NCBI RefSeq assembly: GCF_009847015.1
Contig: NZ_WVEM01000016.1
Coordinates: 49,339-113,338 of the forward strand
DNA: 64,000 nt
Direction: 5' to 3'
Source of the DNA: Sunxiuqinia indica
Lineage (GTDB): Bacteria > Bacteroidota > Bacteroidia > Bacteroidales > Prolixibacteraceae
The notes beneath the pieces were generated by a model that saw only the letters and a list, made by a program, of their open reading frames with translations, made no database searches and was not told the DNA's origin. Position numbers and translations under genes: made by a program. Positions 60,721 through 64,000 of this stretch are shown piece by piece. Numbering within the stretch: the first letter of the stretch is position 1; each line of letters starts with the position of its first letter.

Positions 60721-60736
60721 ATGGTGAGTTTATTCG
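60721..60736. repeat. 16-bp direct repeat, right copy (candidate attR or attI-like site)
   Basis: ATGGTGAGTTTATTCG is identical to 21135-21150. It lies between int2 and the first core (CGTT at 60739) of cassette array 2. In both copies a dinucleotide (GT or CA) separates it from CGTT. Confidence 0.7.
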
Positions 60737-60739
60737 GTC

Positions 60740-60820
60740 GTTATGCACCATGCTAAAAATCAATTTAATAGCTCTGATGCAATGGCAGTTTTTCAAAGTA
60801 CTGAAAGCACGGTGCATAAC
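60740..60820. repeat. cassette hairpin GTTATGCACC..GGTGCATAAC
   Basis: Perfect 10-bp arms at 60740-60749 and 60811-60820, with an additional GCT/AGC pairing inside. It is of the same type as the hairpins at 21154-21191, 22699-22774 and 62717-62796. Confidence 0.65.
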
Positions 60821-60880
60821 ACCGTGTTTATGGTATTGCTGCCGTATTTCATAGCTAAGTTTGTGCATAATTGCCCGTTT

Positions 60881-61801
60881 TCATTGTTTTTTTTGCCTGG
60901 CCGACCCGGCCTTTGAAATCGCTTTAAATATCTCCAGTGCAACTTGTGGCACTATCGCATTTCCGTAGGCTTTTAGGCTTTCTTTGCTCCATTCAGAAAC
61001 GGTAATTCCGTCCAATCTGTCGGAAATCCCATCATTTCCGCTACGAACCCAGGGTTGAGTTGGCCATCCACCATTTGCGTTAGTCCAACTTGCTTCCCAA
61101 TTTCTATACGTCTTTTCACTGCATTGTCCTTTGGTCCGCCCCTGTCCCGATTGTCCGAAGCGTTCGGTGTTGGTAATAGTTTCACTAACCTCGCTAATCC
61201 TACGCTCCCATCCGTTCCGTTCTGGTTTATTTTCCGTGGAAGTCCGGCAGTCTGTTTGAAGGTGTCGTTCTTCCCTATTATTGCTCCCGTTGTTGCATCG
61301 CTCGTCACCGGAGTAGGCCACAAACCAAACTCGTTCTCTTTTGTGGGGAGCATTTTTGCCACAAGCTGGAAGTATAACCGGCCATATTTCGTACCCTTCA
61401 TTTTCCAAGTCAGCTTGCACTTCGTCGAAAACCAATCCCCCGTTCCAAGTAAGTAACCCAGGAACGTTTTCCCCCACAATGTACGTCGGGTGAATCTCTC
61501 GTATTGCTCTAAGCATTTCTGGCCACAAGTGGCGTTCATCCTCTTTTCCAAGCCTTTTCCCTGCAACGCTGTATGGTTGGCATGGGAACCCTCCGGTAAG
61601 GATGTCAATATTTCCTCTGTGAATAGTGAAATCTGTTTGTTTAATGTCTCCATAACTTATTGCATTTGGCCAGTAATATTTCAGAATCTTTTGCCCGAAC
61701 GGATTCCATTCGCAATGAAAAATATTGTTCCATCCCATACATTCGGCTGCGAGGTCGAAACCTCCAATTCCTGAAAATAAACTACCGTGATTTAAAACCA
61801 T
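60881..61801 (-). CDS. C5 cytosine DNA methyltransferase
   Basis: The 306-residue enzyme has the C5-methylase motifs in order: GSLFSGIGGFDLAAE (I, about residues 6-20), ILTGGFPCQPYSVAGK with the catalytic Cys (IV, near 70), VGENVPGLL (VI), KRERVWFVAY (VIII) and the last motif LKAYGNAIVPQVAL (X). The variable region between VIII and X is Asn/Glu/Arg-rich. A second frame nested inside (60973-61653) also looks coding. The start at 61801 matches the family; the frame is open to 61846. No restriction gene is adjacent, so it is probably an orphan or anti-restriction methylase. It fills the first cassette of array 2. Confidence 0.9.
   Translation of the reverse strand: MVLNHGSLFSGIGGFDLAAECMGWNNIFHCEWNPFGQKILKYYWPNAISYGDIKQTDFTIHRGNIDILTGGFPCQPYSVAGKRLGKEDERHLWPEMLRAIREIHPTYIVGENVPGLLTWNGGLVFDEVQADLENEGYEIWPVILPACGKNAPHKRERVWFVAYSGDERCNNGSNNREERHLQTDCRTSTENKPERNGWERRISEVSETITNTERFGQSGQGRTKGQCSEKTYRNWEASWTNANGGWPTQPWVRSGNDGISDRLDGITVSEWSKESLKAYGNAIVPQVALEIFKAISKAGSARQKKQ
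60973..61653 (-). CDS. protein nested out-of-frame inside the methyltransferase gene (226 aa)
   Basis: This frame lies entirely within the C5 methylase gene on the same strand, shifted by +1. It starts with ATG (METLNKQISLFTEEIL) and runs 226 codons without a stop. The product is not the random sort of shadow: it has LWPTPVTSDATTGA and LPTPNASDNRDRGG (a repeated xPTPxASD element), then LNPGFVAEMMGFPTDWTEL near the end. I recall the same PTPxASD...LNPxFVxxMMGFP pattern in phage and mobile-element proteins linked to C5 methylases. The function is unknown; it may be a target-recognition partner of the methylase. Confidence 0.7.
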   Translation of the reverse strand: METLNKQISLFTEEILTSLPEGSHANHTALQGKGLEKRMNATCGQKCLEQYERFTRRTLWGKTFLGYLLGTGDWFSTKCKLTWKMKGTKYGRLYFQLVAKMLPTKENEFGLWPTPVTSDATTGAIIGKNDTFKQTAGLPRKINQNGTDGSVGLARLVKLLPTPNASDNRDRGGPKDNAVKRRIEIGKQVGLTQMVDGQLNPGFVAEMMGFPTDWTELPFLNGAKKA

Positions 61802-61884
61802 AAAAAATCCCTCCCTAAAAAAACAATAAAAACTACTTTCGTTCATTTAATCAAAGTCAGTGAAGCAACACCACAAACACCAAC

Positions 61885-62306
61885 CGTTGTGCTTCATTAA
61901 AACGCCACTTCGTTAAGCACAACACGCAATAAAAATAATTGGCTGTGCTTCGTGCGAAAGTTTCTGCGTAATTTGTAGGAATAAAAACAAAAGCCTACCG
62001 CGCATTTGTAGTCATCCATCCAGTCTCCCACTTTTGTATTTTACTCCAAAATTCTCCGTGTTTAGTTCCCATATTATACCCATTTTCATCACGAATAACA
62101 CCATCTTTCATTTTTAAGTATTCATTATCCGAATAATATTCATGGCATATCTTATGCCCCTTCTCCATTAGGTTATAAGCTTCATCTTTACTTATATTGC
62201 TGTGCATTTCTGTTCTAATATCCATCGCTATTTTTGTTTTTATTTGTGTTTCAATTCAACTTTTCTGCAAACTCGGATAAGCCAACTATTCTTATTGCCA
62301 TCCGTT
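61885..62306. repeat. 422-bp perfect repeat, copy 2 (duplicated cassette)
   Basis: Identical to 21153-21574 (same orientation, offset 40,732 bp). The flanks differ: CCAAC before and AGGTGCAATG after, against TCGCA and GTGTGCAAG in copy 1. The identity therefore covers exactly one cassette. Confidence 0.95.
61995..62225 (-). CDS. cassette-borne small protein (76 aa), copy 2
   Basis: Identical in sequence to the gene at 21263-21493. It is not recognised. The Trp-rich C-terminus (KIQKWETGWMTTNAR) is its most distinctive part. Being intact in both arrays shows that the copy event is recent. Confidence 0.7.
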   Translation of the reverse strand: MDIRTEMHSNISKDEAYNLMEKGHKICHEYYSDNEYLKMKDGVIRDENGYNMGTKHGEFWSKIQKWETGWMTTNAR

Positions 62307-62316
62307 AGGTGCAATG

Positions 62317-62664
62317 CTAATGACACCCATCTCTATAATATTTATCTGTAACGCTATCAACGTGAGCAAGTACAAATCCGCTCATTGAATAACCGTCATT
62401 AATTCTCTGCACTAAATCAAAGTAGTCCTCATCGTCAATCATCGTTTTTAAATCCCATTGTGGTTCTTGTGTTGCAAATTCCTGTACAAACCATTTATCA
62501 AGTTTTTCACTACTTAGATAGTCAGATTTAAAAACTTGGTGCAATTCATCATCATTTTTCAAACGGTTATACAATTCGCTAAAATTCTTGTAACGCACAG
62601 CACCTAACAATGTATATAGTGCATTGTCGTCCGTGTCTTTTGTAATCTTTCCGTGTAAATTCAT
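62317..62664 (-). CDS. cassette-borne hypothetical protein (115 aa)
   Basis: This is an unrecognised soluble protein: ITKDTDDNALYTLLGAVRYK, NFSELYNRLKNDDELHQVFK and a C-terminal GYSMSGFVLAHVDSVTDKYY. It is acidic and mainly helical, with no signal peptide. It occupies a cassette between the cores at 62304 and 62717. Confidence 0.6.
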   Translation of the reverse strand: MNLHGKITKDTDDNALYTLLGAVRYKNFSELYNRLKNDDELHQVFKSDYLSSEKLDKWFVQEFATQEPQWDLKTMIDDEDYFDLVQRINDGYSMSGFVLAHVDSVTDKYYRDGCH

Positions 62665-62716
62665 AGTTTTTGTTTATTTAATTAGTTCAGTGCAACAACG
62701 CACCATATACTCGTCC

Positions 62717-62796
62717 GTTATATGCAAGGCTTGGGCAGTTCATTTAATCAAAGTCCGTGCAGTGCGATGAAAAAATAAAAAGCCCAGCCCGCATAC
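62717..62796. repeat. cassette hairpin
   Basis: After core GTTATATGC (62717-62725), GCTTGGGC (62729-62736) pairs with GCCCAGCC-type sequence (62782-62789) and TATGC with GCATA (62791-62795). The conserved TTCATTTAATCAAAG motif lies in the loop. Confidence 0.5.
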
Positions 62797-62806
62797 AGCA
62801 AAGCTG

Positions 62807-63148
62807 TTAAGGATTGTACTTGCAATTGTGTATAAAATTGCGAAGTTCACCTGTTAAATATTTGTCCTCGTCAAAGTTTGCGAAATCCTGAGAAACGATA
62901 CCTTTTAAACCTTTTTTCGCATCTTCATCGGCTTGCTGGTATTCTTTGTAATATTTTAAGGCTGCTTGTCTTTTGCCTTCAACGTAACTTTGAGTTTGCT
63001 CAAAAACCTCCCGTTTAGCATTTTGTTGCGCTTTACCGATAGTTTTAGTTTGATGAACACCAATCCACCCAAAAGCGTAGCTCAATCCAATCATCAAGCC
63101 GATAAACAGGATAAATCCAACTATTGATAATAAAACTGTTCTTTTCAT
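62807..63148 (-). CDS. membrane-anchored hypothetical protein (113 aa)
   Basis: One N-terminal membrane span (LLSIVGFILFIGLMIGLSYA) is followed by a charged helical domain (KQ-rich, with EQTQSYVEGKRQAALKYYKE) that should face the periplasm. No family is recognised. It starts 1 bp after the upstream lipoprotein gene ends, so both share one cassette and probably act together at the envelope. Confidence 0.65.
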   Translation of the reverse strand: MKRTVLLSIVGFILFIGLMIGLSYAFGWIGVHQTKTIGKAQQNAKREVFEQTQSYVEGKRQAALKYYKEYQQADEDAKKGLKGIVSQDFANFDEDKYLTGELRNFIHNCKYNP

Positions 63149-63149
63149 G

Positions 63150-63680
63150 TTATTTCAATTTAAAAGGTGAAACAATTATTTGCGGTTCAATATAAACAGG
63201 TCGCGGCTTTTTAGTTTCCGGGTCAAGCATTATCAACCATGTTGCGCTCAATCCTTCTGGCTTAAACAATCCGTTTGGTTCGGGTTGTGGAAGCGGCTGA
63301 ACTGTTTCGTAATTATGCAGTGAAAAACCAAGCATTTCTCCACCATCAACCATTTTTTCAGGATTACTAAATTGTGTACTGTACGGTATTCCGTAGCCAA
63401 TGCATTCGCCTAAATATTGTCCGATTGTTCCCTGCATTTCATTAAATAAGTAAGCATAGCAAACTAAATCCTCTTGGTCGCACAATTCGTAAATCCATTT
63501 CAGATTTTTCTTTTCCTGAAAATTGATGATTGCAGGCATTCCAACTTGTCTATTTGATTCCTGCATCGCAATTTCAGTCTGTTTCTGTAACTCCTTGTCT
63601 GCATTCGGTTTCGGAGTTTTGTCGCAACTTGTAAAAACTATGGCAGTTAAAGCCATTAATAAAAAAACTATTCGTTTCAT
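63150..63680 (-). CDS. cassette-borne lipoprotein (176 aa)
   Basis: A lipoprotein signal peptide with lipobox (LMALTAIVFTSC) is followed by a soluble domain containing NLKWIYELCDQEDLVCYAYL, GECIGYGIPYSTQFSNPEKM and a C-terminal ATWLIMLDPETKKPRPVYIE. No family is assigned, although similar small lipoproteins are known from phage and plasmid cargo. It is paired with the membrane protein gene just downstream. Confidence 0.65.
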   Translation of the reverse strand: MKRIVFLLMALTAIVFTSCDKTPKPNADKELQKQTEIAMQESNRQVGMPAIINFQEKKNLKWIYELCDQEDLVCYAYLFNEMQGTIGQYLGECIGYGIPYSTQFSNPEKMVDGGEMLGFSLHNYETVQPLPQPEPNGLFKPEGLSATWLIMLDPETKKPRPVYIEPQIIVSPFKLK

Positions 63681-63790
63681 TTTGCTGTATGTATTAAATT
63701 TTAGGTACTCTAAAAGAAGTTTTCCCCATCCCTTCTCTTTTTATTTTTTTGTTCATTTAATCTAAGTCAGTGAAGCCATGAAAGCCCAGC

Positions 63791-63886
63791 ATATAACACG
63801 TAACATATTGCAAAAGCCATGTTAAGGCTGTACGCTGAATCCGGTGGCAGTGGTTGGCTTTCGACAACATGTTACCACCGTTACCG
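63791..63886. repeat. attC-like palindrome
   Basis: ATATAAC (63791-63797), then stem GTAACAT.TTG..AAGCCA (63800-63819) pairs with TGGCTT..CAA.ATGTTAC (63855-63875) with single unpaired bases on each side, then a CACC spacer and GTTACCG (63880-63886). It has the same layout as the sites at 22261 and 24005. Confidence 0.65.
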
Positions 63887-63892
63887 CAAATA

Positions 63893-64000
63893 CTACTTTC
63901 GGTATCTCATTGAAGCCTCGCGCATTCTTTCCTTGCATATTTCTTCGTGCTGAGCTTGCTCGGATTTGTTTAAAATCAACGGTCTGCAATAATCCCTGCT
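63893..64000 (-). CDS. C-terminal fragment of a gene that runs off the window
   Basis: The last 35 codons (ending EEICKERMREASMRYRK) followed by TAG at 63893-63895 are visible. The fragment is charged and helical with two Cys. It follows the core at 63880 by 7 bp, the usual spacing for a cassette gene's 3' end. The protein cannot be identified from this part. Confidence 0.45.
   Translation of the reverse strand, partial: SRDYCRPLILNKSEQAQHEEICKERMREASMRYRK

Larger units (their letters stand above)
21135..60736. mobile_element. prophage (about 39.6 kb) bounded by 16-bp direct repeats
   Basis: Complete packaging, head, tail and lysis modules lie between two perfect 16-bp direct repeats. A recombinase (int2) sits 43 bp inside the right repeat, the classic position next to an attachment site. 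The left 3 kb inside the repeat is a cassette array rather than standard phage genes, so the true left end could instead be near 24.1 kb. Joining the two repeats would restore int1, the repeat and cassette array 2 as the pre-integration locus. The module content is seen; the boundaries are inferred. Confidence 0.6.
60740..64000. mobile_element. integron-like cassette array 2 (continues past the window)
   Basis: All genes are on the minus strand, as in array 1, with GTT cores at 60740, 61886, 62304, 62717 and 63880. The hairpins, the TTCATTTAATCAA motif and one complete unit (422 bp) are shared with array 1. The first unit, with the methyltransferase gene, begins 3 bp from the 16-bp repeat. 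The right end is beyond the window. Confidence 0.6.

Noticed and set aside
61055..61456. Plus-strand open frame of 133 codons over the methyltransferase
   Set aside because: It is antisense to two frames that both look coding, and its Ser/Pro-rich product looks like a shadow.

Overview
The window looks like a Bacteroidota chromosome, probably of the Marinilabiliales/Prolixibacteraceae type. The genes lack Shine-Dalgarno leaders. Several start regions carry the Bacteroidota -33/-7 promoter pattern (TTG ... TAnnTTTG), and families such as DUF4924, the divergent GroES-like protein and the PolB-like exonuclease fit that phylum. Assignment below phylum is inference.

Layout. (1) 1-19,750 is ordinary chromosome: smpB, a Yip1-like membrane protein, miaA, an acyl-ACP thioesterase, map, a sensor histidine kinase, a GroES-like protein, an aminotransferase, an exonuclease, udk, a Dabb protein, manA, engB, prs, rplY, pth, an S4 protein, DUF4924, a DCC protein, an amidase, a 5'-nucleotidase split over two genes, lnt, then tRNA-Ser(GCT) and tRNA-Pro(TGG). 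(2) 19,855-21,123 is a tyrosine recombinase (int1) beside the tRNAs, probably the integrase of an older element. (3) 21,135-60,736 is bounded by a perfect 16-bp direct repeat and is best read as a prophage of about 39.6 kb. It holds minus-strand small early genes, then plus-strand packaging, head, tail and lysis genes, and ends with a second recombinase (int2) 43 bp from the right repeat. (4) 60,737-64,000 continues with small minus-strand genes, including a C5 DNA methyltransferase with a second gene nested in another frame.

The unusual part is an integron-like cassette system. In 21,153-24,094 (inside the prophage, at its left end) and 60,740-64,000 (just outside its right end), small same-strand genes are separated by attC-like palindromes. 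The units meet at GTT cores. One 422-bp unit is present in both arrays with no differences, and its identity ends at the GTT cores. If the prophage circularises through the 16-bp repeats, int2, the 16-bp site and cassette array 1 become contiguous, which is the layout of an integron carried by a phage. int2 lacks the extra helix of canonical IntI, and the cassette genes face the integrase end, so this would be a variant or unrelated system.

Phage logic. The late genes run terS, exonuclease, DUF3127 ssDNA-binding-like protein, unknown/LamG genes, terL, portal, prohead protease, capsid, connectors, tail tube, small overlapping genes, tape measure, tail-tip proteins, fibre-like protein, leucine-rich lipoprotein, holin-like, spanin-like, endolysin. 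Five putative phage promoters share a 15-bp palindrome (ATAGATnnnATCTAT) next to the -7 box. Four ATGCAGTA-type motifs crowd the early/late switch region. Several cargo genes encode signal-peptide or lipoprotein products and could alter the lysogen's surface.
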